A stretch of DNA of 64,000 nt from Longimicrobium terrae (GTDB lineage Bacteria; Gemmatimonadota; Gemmatimonadetes; Longimicrobiales; Longimicrobiaceae), in assembly GCF_014202995.1 (NCBI RefSeq), contig NZ_JACHIA010000007.1, positions 1 through 64,000 on the forward strand. The letters run 5' to 3'. The notes under the pieces were generated by a model. The model worked only from the letters and a program-made list of their open reading frames with translations. It had not been told where the DNA came from and did no database searches. Both the position numbers and the translations under genes were made by a program. This document shows positions 34,614 to 42,910 of the stretch, piece by piece; within the stretch, counting starts at the first letter, position 1, and each line of letters opens with the position of its first letter.

Positions 34614-35444
34614 CTACAGGCTCGCCGTCCCGATGATGCAGCTGAACACGCGCATCCCCTGCTCGGGCGGAAGCGCCGGGCATCCGCCGGGAAGCTGGGG
34701 AGCTTCGGACAGCGGTCCCCAGTAGCGGGGCAGCACCACCGGCACCGGCGCGCCGAACAGGCCGTAGTAGGCGGTGAAGTGCGCGGCCGGATCGCCCGGC
34801 ATGGGCATCTTGCCGTGGTCCAGCGGCGCCGGGGAGGGAGGCAGTTCGTCCTGGGGTTCGTGAAACAGGTCCACGTTGATGCGGCCGTCGCGGGCGTACA
34901 GCGTTCCCAGGTCGCGGGCCGTGCCGCCGCCGCTCAGCGGAACAGTCGTAAAGGTCACGCTGTCGCCCGGCATGTTGGGGATCTCCCACTCGGCCCGGTG
35001 CGCGATGGGGCGAAACTCGCCCGGGCGCCACTCCCAGCACGCGCCCGGCGCAACGCGGGTCATGGCGCCCGCGCCCAGCGTTACGCGCGACACCAGCTTC
35101 TTGCGGTTGTCGGGGCCCAGATGGTCGGGGTCCACCCCGCGGCCGGTCACCTCGCCCAGGTCCACCACCTGATTGCACACCGCCAGACTGGCGCCGTCCC
35201 CGTCCACCACCGTCATCGCCCCTCCCTCCAGCAGGGCCAGCGCGGGCACGTCCAGCGAAGGCCCGCCGGGAACCAGGTAGCCCGCGTCGTACGACAGCAC
35301 CGGCACGTGCCGGTCGGCTCCGTGGTGGGCATGCCCGCCCATGCCGGGGAGCAGGACGTGCATGCGTCCGGTGGCCGGCCCGGCGGTGGGCTCGGGAACG
35401 AACAGGCACAGCCCGGAGAAGGTGATGCGAAGCGTGAATGCCAT
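34614..35444 (-). CDS. Unknown protein in an operon with the caspase-like gene
   Basis: The 276-residue protein starts MAFTLRITFSGLCLFVPEPT after a good GGGGAGA site. It is soluble, beta-rich and Pro/Gly-rich, with a His-rich stretch (GMGGHAHHGADRH) near residue 35 that could bind metal, and it ends VFSCIIGTASL. There is no signal peptide. I recognise no family. Its gene precedes the caspase-like gene by 45 bases on the same strand, so it may be the substrate, sensor or regulator of that protease. Confidence 0.75.
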   Translation of the reverse strand: MAFTLRITFSGLCLFVPEPTAGPATGRMHVLLPGMGGHAHHGADRHVPVLSYDAGYLVPGGPSLDVPALALLEGGAMTVVDGDGASLAVCNQVVDLGEVTGRGVDPDHLGPDNRKKLVSRVTLGAGAMTRVAPGACWEWRPGEFRPIAHRAEWEIPNMPGDSVTFTTVPLSGGGTARDLGTLYARDGRINVDLFHEPQDELPPSPAPLDHGKMPMPGDPAAHFTAYYGLFGAPVPVVLPRYWGPLSEAPQLPGGCPALPPEQGMRVFSCIIGTASL

Positions 35445-35670
35445 GGGTCTCCCCTGCGTGGTGTAACGGTGGATGAAGGCCGGGAACGCTGTCCCGCCGC
35501 GGTTCTGTCTGTCCCGCTTCCAGTTCGTCGGCCTCACCACAGACTTTTCTCACCTGTGTCGTGAAAGGTTGATTGGGCCGCCCAGAAGCGGCCTTGTTGA
35601 TGCGGGCGCGCCGCGCCGATATCTTTGTTGCTCCATTCCATTTGGCGCTCCCCCATGCACTCCGCCGCGG

Positions 35671-36459
35671 ATGCCTCCTGACCGGCTGGAAGCTGAGAAG
35701 CTGTTTCTGGACAATCTGGGCTACATCGACCGCCTCATCGATATGGCCAGCCGCCGCGCCGGGTTACGCGGCGACGATGCCGACGATTTCGCCGCTTGGA
35801 TCAGGGTGAGGCTGATGGACGACGATTACGCCGTAATCCGCGATTTCAGGGGTACGGCGAAGTTGACGACGTATCTGACAACGGTGGTCAACTACCAATC
35901 GGTGGAGTACCAGAGGCTGCACGGAGGCCGCTGGCGGCTTTCCGCGGCCGCGCAGCGACTGGGACCGCCCGCCCCTGAGCTGGAACGGCTGGTGTACCGC
36001 GACGGGTATACGATCGCCCAGGCGGGTCAACTCCTGCGCACTGCGGGACGCACTGAAAAAACGGACACCGAACTGGCTCACCTGTTCAAAGAGTTGCGGA
36101 TCCGGGAGCCATTGCGTCCGGAACATGACTCGTCTGACATGGCGCTGGGCAGCGCGGCGGCTTCGGAGCAGGCGGACGAGCATGTCGCCGCCGCGGAAAC
36201 CGCCGCTCAGCGCGTCCGTGTACTCACGGCGCTGCAGCACGCCATGGCGGCTCTCGATCCGATCGACGCGGTGATCGCCCGGATGCATTACGTGGATGAT
36301 TTCACGATCGCCGCCATTGCCCGCACGCTGAAGTTGGAGCAGAAGCCCCTCTACCGTCGACTGGACCGCGTGCGCAAACAGCTTCGTTCGGAGTTGGAGG
36401 CTCAAGGCATCGATAAGGAGAGCGTACGCGAGATTCTGCCGGAAGGAGATGGAGCGTGA
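35671..36459 (+). CDS. Sigma-70-family factor with extended linker
   Basis: The 262-residue protein has a sigma region 2 (DDADDFAAWIRVRLMDDDYA, then FRGTAKLTTYLTTVVNYQSV) and a region 4 (AMAALDPIDAVIARMHYVDD, IARTLKLEQKPLYRRLDRV). It is about 80 residues longer than normal ECF sigma factors because the linker carries an extra helical segment (about residues 95-190). ATG 35671 (MPPDRLEAEKLF) is taken as the start. The anti-sigma-like gene lies 73 bases downstream on the same strand. A TPR-CHAT gene converges on the pair from the other side. Confidence 0.87.
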   Translation: MPPDRLEAEKLFLDNLGYIDRLIDMASRRAGLRGDDADDFAAWIRVRLMDDDYAVIRDFRGTAKLTTYLTTVVNYQSVEYQRLHGGRWRLSAAAQRLGPPAPELERLVYRDGYTIAQAGQLLRTAGRTEKTDTELAHLFKELRIREPLRPEHDSSDMALGSAAASEQADEHVAAAETAAQRVRVLTALQHAMAALDPIDAVIARMHYVDDFTIAAIARTLKLEQKPLYRRLDRVRKQLRSELEAQGIDKESVREILPEGDGA

Positions 36460-36532
36460 CGCCCGCTTGGGGACTTTTTACGTGCGCGGCCGTCCAACAG
36501 GATGAGAACGCATCCATGACGGGAGGTGGCCG

Positions 36533-37609
36533 GTGAAGGAGCCCGTAAACGACGCCGAGCGGCTTTCTGCGCTGCTCGACGGGCAACTGAGTGATCGTGA
36601 GCGCGATGAGTTGCTGGCACAGTTGGCGATCTCTGGTGAGGCCTACCATGTTTTCGCCGAGACAGCGGCCATGCTGCGCGAGATAGAAGCTGAGGATGAA
36701 CTGGCGCGCGAAGCCGGCGTCCTGCAGCACCCTGTGGCGGCGACCGGGCAGGACCCTGCCGCCCCTGAGCAGCGTCCCCCGGAGGCCACGCCGCCCCGGG
36801 TGTTCTCCGTGCCGACCCGCGCCAAAGTGGTGCGGGGCGACCCGGACGATGCCGCTGAACCGGACGCGCCCGAGGCGCGGCCGGACCGCGGCTATCCCCT
36901 CCCCCCACGCAGGGGAGGGTGGCGGCGGCGCTCCATGGCCGGGGCGGCCGTTCTGATGCTGGCGCTGGCGAGCGGACTGTTTGTCCGCGGCCGGAATCCG
37001 GCCTCGGCGAGCCCGGTAGAATTCGCCGCGGCGCTCGGGCCGGAAGGGGCCGGGCTTCCTGCTGGATGGCTGAAGAACCGGGGATGGGATGAGAATCGCG
37101 GCTTCGGGGATGAACTCGGGGGAGCAGGAGATGCCGCGAGTGCCGGCGCGATGCTGGTGGATCTGTCCGTAGCCGTACGCGGGCGCGACGTGGAAAATAC
37201 CAGGACGCTCGCCGGACAGATCAACTCTCGATACCTCGCCCTTCCCCTAGGAACGGGTCCGTTCGGCCGCATCGAGGCTCGTGCGACGGACGCTCCCGAA
37301 GCGCTCCTGCCGCTGGTGAAGGAAGGGACGGCGCGGCTCGAAGAGGATCTCGGGCGCGATCCGCTGAAGGCGGGGGCCTGGGTAGAAGCCGCCACCCTGG
37401 CCGCGCATGGCCGGAATGAAGAGTTTTTCCGCGCCCGTGCCACCCGCACGCCGCCACGCGCACTGGAACCGCTGGTCGCGCACGACGAGCAGGCAAAGGC
37501 TGCCCTGGACAGCGTTCGTACCGCGTTGGCTGCGGAGGGCACCCGCGACTGGGGGGCTCTCGAGGATTCTCTGAAAGCCTTGATGATAGAGATCGCCAAG
37601 GCTCCCTGA
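36533..37609 (+). CDS. Membrane-spanning anti-sigma-like protein
   Basis: The 358-residue protein starts at GTG 36533 behind GGGAGG. The N-terminal 50 residues (NDAERLSALLDGQLSDRERD) match the helical start of anti-sigma factors without the zinc ligands. A Pro-rich linker follows, then one membrane helix (about residues 135-152, SMAGAAVLMLALASGLFV) and a 200-residue extracytoplasmic domain with helical repeats. The topology would hold the sigma factor at the inner membrane until the outer domain is sensed or cut. It ends at a terminator shared with the TPR-CHAT gene. Confidence 0.8.
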   Translation: MKEPVNDAERLSALLDGQLSDRERDELLAQLAISGEAYHVFAETAAMLREIEAEDELAREAGVLQHPVAATGQDPAAPEQRPPEATPPRVFSVPTRAKVVRGDPDDAAEPDAPEARPDRGYPLPPRRGGWRRRSMAGAAVLMLALASGLFVRGRNPASASPVEFAAALGPEGAGLPAGWLKNRGWDENRGFGDELGGAGDAASAGAMLVDLSVAVRGRDVENTRTLAGQINSRYLALPLGTGPFGRIEARATDAPEALLPLVKEGTARLEEDLGRDPLKAGAWVEAATLAAHGRNEEFFRARATRTPPRALEPLVAHDEQAKAALDSVRTALAAEGTRDWGALEDSLKALMIEIAKAP

Positions 37610-37613
37610 AATG

Positions 37614-37650
37614 CAGAAACGGGCCGCTTCAGTGGAGCGGCCCGTTTCTG
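37614..37650. terminator. Bidirectional terminator between anti-sigma and TPR-CHAT genes
   Basis: A perfect 15-bp stem (CAGAAACGGGCCGCT and complement) with a 7-base loop is followed by TTTCG on the plus strand, five bases after the anti-sigma stop. The TPR-CHAT gene ends 20 bases away on the other strand. Confidence 0.88.
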
Positions 37651-37670
37651 TTTCGCCGAGCGGATTGCCG

Positions 37671-40600
37671 TCAGGGACCGGCGTAGCGGAAGGCGGCCCA
37701 GACGGCGGGTGAGGTCTGGTCCACGTCCGGGGATGTGATCATCTCCACCTGCGCGGCGCGGAGCGCGGCCGCGGGATCTCCGGACTTGGCGTAGACTTCG
37801 TGAAAAGCCACCATCACCGGCAGCGTGAGCCCGTCATCCACCTCCCACATGGCTCCCACCACGCCCCCGGCACCCGCAACCAGAAGCGAGCGCGACAGCC
37901 CCGCAAACCCGCCAGACCGTCCCTGGCGTGCCCGCAGCGTCCGGCAGGCCGAAAGCACCACCAGGCGCACGCCGTGCAGATCCATCTTCTCCACTTCAAC
38001 CGCCCTCAGCCGCCCGGTGGTATCGGCGCCCGCCAGCAGCAGGTAGGAGCGCTCGGGCCGTGTGTCGTCAAACAGGGAGTGCCCCGCGTAATGGATGATC
38101 CGGGCGCGTCTCGCCTCCGCCATGAACGCCTCTACTGTGGCCCGGGAGTCCTTGAGGATCGTGTGGTCGGGATACACCCCTCCCAGCGAGTCTGCCTCCA
38201 GGCCCGCTGAGGGCAAGGGGTTCAGCCTGGGATAGAAGCGCGCGTTGAACGTGGGATTGCCCACCAGCAGCGCGCGTCCACCCGCCTGCCACGCCAGCGG
38301 CGGAGCGGCAGCGTCCGCCAGGGTGGCGGCATAGCGAATCGGGTGGTCCTGAATCAGATAGCGGCCGCTCGCCGAGTCGCGCAGGGCGGCAAACGGAATG
38401 GCGGCGATCTCGCCGTCCACCAGGAACACCACCGGCGCTTCCGACCCTCCTAGGTGCCCGGCCACCGGACGCAGCAGCAGATCATAGAGACTGCTCAGCC
38501 GCGCGTTCACCGTGGCCGCCGACGCCGATGCCTCCAGGGCGATGCCCACGCGCTCAATCTGCCGCAGCAGATCGCCCCGGCTCACCGTGTCACACACCAT
38601 GCTGACTGAATCCCCCCTTACCGTCCACGTCAGGAGCGTGTCACCGATGAGCGCGATCTCTACGGCTGTTTCGCCCCGGCGGGATCGCGGAGGTCCGGCC
38701 GCTGCGCCGCGCGCAGCGAAGAGGGACACACGCCCGCGTTCCAGAGCCGCCAGCGCTTCCTTCGGCGAGCCACGCCTGACCGCGAGCATCACCATCCGGT
38801 CCACGTGCTCCCGTTGCTTGTCCAGCACGGCGGCCCGCAGCCACGCGGCTTCGGTGCTCCCCGCATCACGAACGTAGGTCATCGCCAAGTCCAGATCCTT
38901 CAGAGCGCCTTCGTCGTCGAGTGCCGCGTGTCGGGCTTCGGATCGGAGAATGAGAGTCGGTACAAGCCAGGTCGGCTCACCTCGAAAGAATTCGGCGGCT
39001 GAATCGTAGACGGCACCGAGCGGCGGGTGCTCGACTACCAGGCGGCCGAACCGAACCAGATTCTCGGTCCACTCCACCACACTGCTATCGGTGATCTGCG
39101 CGGCGAACACCTTGGCGGAATCGATATCTCGCCGCGCACCTGTTTCGTCGCCGTTCTCCATGCGCATCCGCGCCCGTGCCGTGAGTGCCTCGACCATCGC
39201 GTATGGAGTTGTTTTCAGTCCCAGTGCGACGCCCGCACCTTCTTCCTGCAATACGAATGCTGCCCGCGTCAACCCGTCATCCAAGGCGACCCCCGAGAGC
39301 GCCGTGAGCAGGTTGGGCAACCGAATGGACTTGCGGTGCCCCCGCAGCAAGGTAACGGCCCGGTGCAACTGCCGGTACGCCACCAGCCTGTCTCCCCGAG
39401 CATGCTCGACCTCGCCTGCATTTCCAAGCGTAGTGGCCTGGTTTTCCGTCTCTCCCAGTTGCGCGAACATGCTGGAGGACTTGAGATACTGCTCCGGGGC
39501 AGGAGCATAATCAATCTGCTTCTGCTTCAGATTGGCCACAAACCACAGGGTGCGTGCCGCCAGTGACGGGTACTGCGCCGTATCCACGTGTGCAAGCGCC
39601 CTTTCCAGCAGCGGCTTAGCAAGTCTGTCACGCTCGAAGAACTGCGCCATTGCCGCGTAATGAGCTTCGGCGTACTGCTTCAGCACGCGGGACGGGGGGG
39701 TAGCGTCCACCACGAGCTTGAAGGCAGCCCCCGCTTGCTCGATTTCTCCTTTACGGTGGTGCTCCACTCCCGCAAAAAACGCCTTGTGCGCGCGGGCCAG
39801 TGCTGCCGTGGCGCTGGTATCTCCCGCGGCTTCGTGGATGGCTTCGACTGCATCTGCCAGCGAGTGATCTACCAGCCCGTCCGGGCGGTCCAACGCGGCC
39901 GCAAGACCCTCGGCCAGCGCAAGCTGGGCAGCGGCGGTGGTTGCGGCGGTGTCGCCCCGCAGCACCGCGCCGCCCCACGCGCCCAACACATCTGCAAAGC
40001 CGAACTCCCGCGCGCGCTGCCGATCGCGCGCCACAAACGCGCGCAACTGCGCGGCGCTCGCCCCGGCCACGGGATCGGGGAGCGGCGGTGGGATGGCGCG
40101 CAGCACGCGAAGGCTGCGGCGCGCATCCGCAGCCCACGGGGACGCGGAATCCAGGGACAGGTATGCCTCCCAGGCTTTCACAGCCTCGGTCTGGAGGCCG
40201 ATCCGCTCGATGGCCAGTGCCGCGTTGAAAGCCGCATCCACATCGGTGGAATCCAGCGACATGGCTTCCAGCGCGCGCTCCAGGCTCACCAGAAGGTCGA
40301 ACGCGTTCTGGCTGTGCTCCGCCCGCAGCATGTGCGCGGCCGAAAGGTCAACCAGCAGCGGAACGGAATCAGAGGACAGCCGCAGCGCGCGTTCCAGAGC
40401 CTGGATTGCGTCATCCAGCGCACCTTCATCGCTGTTTCTCCACACCAGCCCGGACACCCCGGACGCCCGTGCGGAATCCGGATCAAAGCTGTCGCCCGCC
40501 GCGGCCAGCTTCCGGAGGTTCAGGCGCGTGTCCCCGGCCTCGCCGCAGCGTTCGCGTGGGATGTCCCCCGCGTGCACCTTATCCGGCATGCAGGGCCGGT

Positions 40601-40811
40601 ACGCCGTGGGGATGGAGAGACGCGGCGTGAACACGCGTGCCGGCATGGCGCGGACGAGTTCCTCCATGACAGGTGGGCGCGCCACCGCCTGCCGTGAATC
40701 GTTGCATGCCACGCCGCCGCAGACCACCACTGCCAAGGCGGCGAGCGGAAGCAGCAGGCGCTTCGTGGGAGCATTGGGGCGGGGCTCGGTGGAGCGGGTG
40801 GGGAGAGACAC
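37671..40811 (-). CDS. TPR-CHAT protein, predicted lipoprotein
   Basis: The product of about 1046 residues has an N-terminal hydrophobic segment with a lipobox-like end (LAALAVVVCGGVAC), a long helical TPR-type region (about residues 90-700), and a C-terminal CHAT domain with His911 (IIHYAGHS) and Cys956 (VVLSACRT), both catalytic positions kept. It is thus a TPR-guided protease probably facing the periplasm. The start is uncertain: GTG 40811 gives a sensible signal peptide, and TTG 40898 would add 29 residues. It converges on the sigma/anti-sigma pair, which makes the anti-sigma protein a candidate substrate. Confidence 0.87.
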   Translation of the reverse strand: MSLPTRSTEPRPNAPTKRLLLPLAALAVVVCGGVACNDSRQAVARPPVMEELVRAMPARVFTPRLSIPTAYRPCMPDKVHAGDIPRERCGEAGDTRLNLRKLAAAGDSFDPDSARASGVSGLVWRNSDEGALDDAIQALERALRLSSDSVPLLVDLSAAHMLRAEHSQNAFDLLVSLERALEAMSLDSTDVDAAFNAALAIERIGLQTEAVKAWEAYLSLDSASPWAADARRSLRVLRAIPPPLPDPVAGASAAQLRAFVARDRQRAREFGFADVLGAWGGAVLRGDTAATTAAAQLALAEGLAAALDRPDGLVDHSLADAVEAIHEAAGDTSATAALARAHKAFFAGVEHHRKGEIEQAGAAFKLVVDATPPSRVLKQYAEAHYAAMAQFFERDRLAKPLLERALAHVDTAQYPSLAARTLWFVANLKQKQIDYAPAPEQYLKSSSMFAQLGETENQATTLGNAGEVEHARGDRLVAYRQLHRAVTLLRGHRKSIRLPNLLTALSGVALDDGLTRAAFVLQEEGAGVALGLKTTPYAMVEALTARARMRMENGDETGARRDIDSAKVFAAQITDSSVVEWTENLVRFGRLVVEHPPLGAVYDSAAEFFRGEPTWLVPTLILRSEARHAALDDEGALKDLDLAMTYVRDAGSTEAAWLRAAVLDKQREHVDRMVMLAVRRGSPKEALAALERGRVSLFAARGAAAGPPRSRRGETAVEIALIGDTLLTWTVRGDSVSMVCDTVSRGDLLRQIERVGIALEASASAATVNARLSSLYDLLLRPVAGHLGGSEAPVVFLVDGEIAAIPFAALRDSASGRYLIQDHPIRYAATLADAAAPPLAWQAGGRALLVGNPTFNARFYPRLNPLPSAGLEADSLGGVYPDHTILKDSRATVEAFMAEARRARIIHYAGHSLFDDTRPERSYLLLAGADTTGRLRAVEVEKMDLHGVRLVVLSACRTLRARQGRSGGFAGLSRSLLVAGAGGVVGAMWEVDDGLTLPVMVAFHEVYAKSGDPAAALRAAQVEMITSPDVDQTSPAVWAAFRYAGP

Positions 40812-41131
40812 GGCAGGCGTGGGAAGCTGTCCAGTGGAGGACGGGTGCAGATTGGACCAACTGTGGCTGAAAATGGTGGCAGCGAGGTTGGAATACAAGT
40901 GAGTTATCGTATAAAGACCGCCTGCATCGGGTCATTCACGCGCCCCGGAGCCACGAGGGAGGCAAGGATGCCGAAAGGCTGATGAACCGGGATGGAGTCC
41001 GTCCGGTGCAGGTCCTGCTTGGCGGGGCGCGGCCACGGGTTTAGCTTGGGTTACAAGCTGCTGACCGGAACTGGCATTCGCCGCCTCATTTGGGATCACA
41101 GCGCTCCTCTGCCGGCGCACAACGGAGACGA
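40812..41131. other. Divergent intergenic region, no gene
   Basis: These 320 bases contain the promoters of the TPR-CHAT gene and the small gene at 41132. On the minus strand TTTATACGATAACT near 40905 resembles a -10 region for the TPR-CHAT gene. Nothing else is recognised. Confidence 0.4.
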
Positions 41132-41431
41132 ATGACGGATTCGGGCGATACGTTCAGCGGGACCGCGGAGTTCGAGGACGACGCGGCGTACGGCTGGTGG
41201 CTCAACACGCACCCGGACGGCTTCGTGCTGGCCGTGCGCACGCGTTCGGCGCCGCTCATGCACCGCGCCAACTGCCGCGAGATCGACCGCGACGAGCATC
41301 CCGGCCGCCTCAAGGCCAAGGGCGCGCGCCAGGTCTGCGCCGAAACCAAGTCCGCCCTGCGCGCCTGGGTCGCGCGCGAAATGCCCGCGGACGGCAAGCT
41401 TGTCGCCCGCTGCCCCAAGTGCGGCCCATGA
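41132..41431 (+). CDS. Small conserved protein with C-terminal CPxCG knuckle
   Basis: The 99-residue protein starts MTDSGDTFSGTAEFEDDAAY after GGAGACGA. The central HPDGFVLAVRTRSAPLMHRA followed by NCREI is a pattern that I have seen in many uncharacterised bacterial proteins and as an extra domain in nuclease-type proteins. It ends RCPKCGP, half of a zinc knuckle, with another Cys in NCREI and QVCAET. It is probably cytosolic. Function is unknown. Confidence 0.7.
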   Translation: MTDSGDTFSGTAEFEDDAAYGWWLNTHPDGFVLAVRTRSAPLMHRANCREIDRDEHPGRLKAKGARQVCAETKSALRAWVAREMPADGKLVARCPKCGP

Positions 41432-41590
41432 ACCACGGCGCGGCGGTCCGGTTGCACCATCCGCGTCGATGCGCGGGGCTCGCCATGAGTGCACCCCGGC
41501 ACCGATCCCGGCGTTTCGGCTGGAATGCCGCCGCGGGGATGCCCATCTGGCTGCGCTGATCCGGTCATCGAAAGCATGGACGCCATAAGA

Positions 41591-41628
41591 GAGCAGGGGC
41601 ACCCGCGACGGGTGCCCCTGCTCTTTTT
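41591..41628 (+). terminator. Rho-independent terminator
   Basis: A perfect 15-bp stem (GAGCAGGGGCACCCG and complement) with a CGA loop and five T residues stands between convergent genes. It probably serves both directions, because AGA/TCT-rich sequence also lies on the other side. Confidence 0.88.
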
Positions 41629-41681
41629 CGATCCACTGCTCACCGGCATCGAATCGGATCGCCGGCGCCGCCATCATCCGC

Positions 41682-42812
41682 TTACGGCACGAAGGCGGAA
41701 TTCTGCGCCTTGGGCGTGCCGCGGCCGCCGGGGCCGTACACGGCCGAAATCGCTGCATCCGCCCAGTTGGCGCCGTCGATGTTGGAGTTGTCGAGCAGGG
41801 GATTCTTCAGCTCGCGGCTGATCCCGTTCTGCGCGGAGATGGCCGCGGACAGATACGCGGCGCGATCCACCGTGAGCGTGTCGGTGCCATAGACGCGGGC
41901 GATCTTGATGGCGTCGAGGCTGTTGGCCAGCGCGAGCGCGGAACCGTACGCGTAATCCACCGGCACACCACCGTTGAGCAGCGTATCCGCCGAACCACCC
42001 AGAACCGCGTACCCGCCGGCACGGACCCAGAACGATGAGGGAATCCGGTGATACGGTCGCCGACCCGCAGTCGCGGAATCGGCAATCACCAGATTCTGCA
42101 GGTTCACCGCTAAGGAACCCGCGTTGTAGATCTCGAACCACTCGCCGTTGCTGTCGGTAATGGCGCCGCCAGGGTTGGCAAGCACCTCGTTGATCACCAG
42201 CAGGTACTGCACGTCAGTTTCCACGTACACACCGAAGGTGGCCGTTACCCCGCGCGGAATGTGGAACCGCCATGGCCTGGGGGATGATACGGCGTTCTTG
42301 AGGAGGATCTCGTGGTACGTAAAGTAGGGCTGGTTCATCGCCGTGAAGTCGCCGTATCCGTCGGGGTTGTCTACGCTGACCACCCCGGTCCCAGAGGTGG
42401 GGGTAGGTCCTGAGTGGAAGAACACGCGGATGCCGTCCGGATCGGCGACGACGCCGTTGGGCGAGCCGAGGGCTTCGTTCATCAGGTTCTTCACCGTCAC
42501 GTCAAATTGAAGGATTTCGGTGAGAGTGTCGTAGCTCACGTTGCTCGAAGCGAGCTGCACAAACACACCGGAATTGCCGATGATTGTCGCCGATGCTCCG
42601 CCCGCCGAGCCCCGGGCCGGTGCGCACCGCACGCCCGCCGTGACACTCGCCGTGCAGTCGAACTCCTGCAGAACACGTGGCGAGAGCGCGGTGGCCCGCG
42701 GGGCCTCACTGGCCACCGGCTGCCCGTCGCCGCAGCCGGCCAAGGTGCATATCCCGAGCAGCGCCGCGGCCATCCGCAGCGGGCGGAAGAGGGACAATTG
42801 AGGTGTGCGCAT
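41682..42812 (-). CDS. Lamin-tail-domain lipoprotein 1
   Basis: The 376-residue protein has a lipoprotein signal (CTLAGC, Cys27) and an N-terminal beta domain (residues 40-200). Its C-terminal lamin-tail-like (LTD) domain is marked by LLVINEVLANPGGAITDSNG, WFEIYNAGSLAVNLQNLVI and GGYAVLGGSADT. LTD domains are surface or DNA/protein-binding Ig folds in bacterial exported proteins. It is a tandem paralogue of the next gene; the C-terminal half is nearly identical, the N-terminal half more diverged. A surface adhesion or nuclease-accessory role is possible, but no catalytic residues are seen. Confidence 0.85.
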   Translation of the reverse strand: MRTPQLSLFRPLRMAAALLGICTLAGCGDGQPVASEAPRATALSPRVLQEFDCTASVTAGVRCAPARGSAGGASATIIGNSGVFVQLASSNVSYDTLTEILQFDVTVKNLMNEALGSPNGVVADPDGIRVFFHSGPTPTSGTGVVSVDNPDGYGDFTAMNQPYFTYHEILLKNAVSSPRPWRFHIPRGVTATFGVYVETDVQYLLVINEVLANPGGAITDSNGEWFEIYNAGSLAVNLQNLVIADSATAGRRPYHRIPSSFWVRAGGYAVLGGSADTLLNGGVPVDYAYGSALALANSLDAIKIARVYGTDTLTVDRAAYLSAAISAQNGISRELKNPLLDNSNIDGANWADAAISAVYGPGGRGTPKAQNSAFVP

Positions 42813-42910
42813 GATGGGTCCTCCTGATTGTGGTGAGGGGCACCCGTGGGTGGGTGCCCCTGTGGTCCGCCGCCCTCAATCCGGAACGGCGGATTCCCCG
42901 CGCCCCGCCA

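Noticed and set aside
35671-40811. A type III-E CRISPR (Craspase) locus
   Set aside because: There is no CRISPR array, gRAMP effector or Cas1; only the CHAT/anti-sigma/sigma logic is similar.
27329-41431. A complete lanthipeptide biosynthetic cluster
   Set aside because: No dehydratase, cyclase, dedicated protease-transporter or regulator typical of such clusters was found, so only precursors are claimed.
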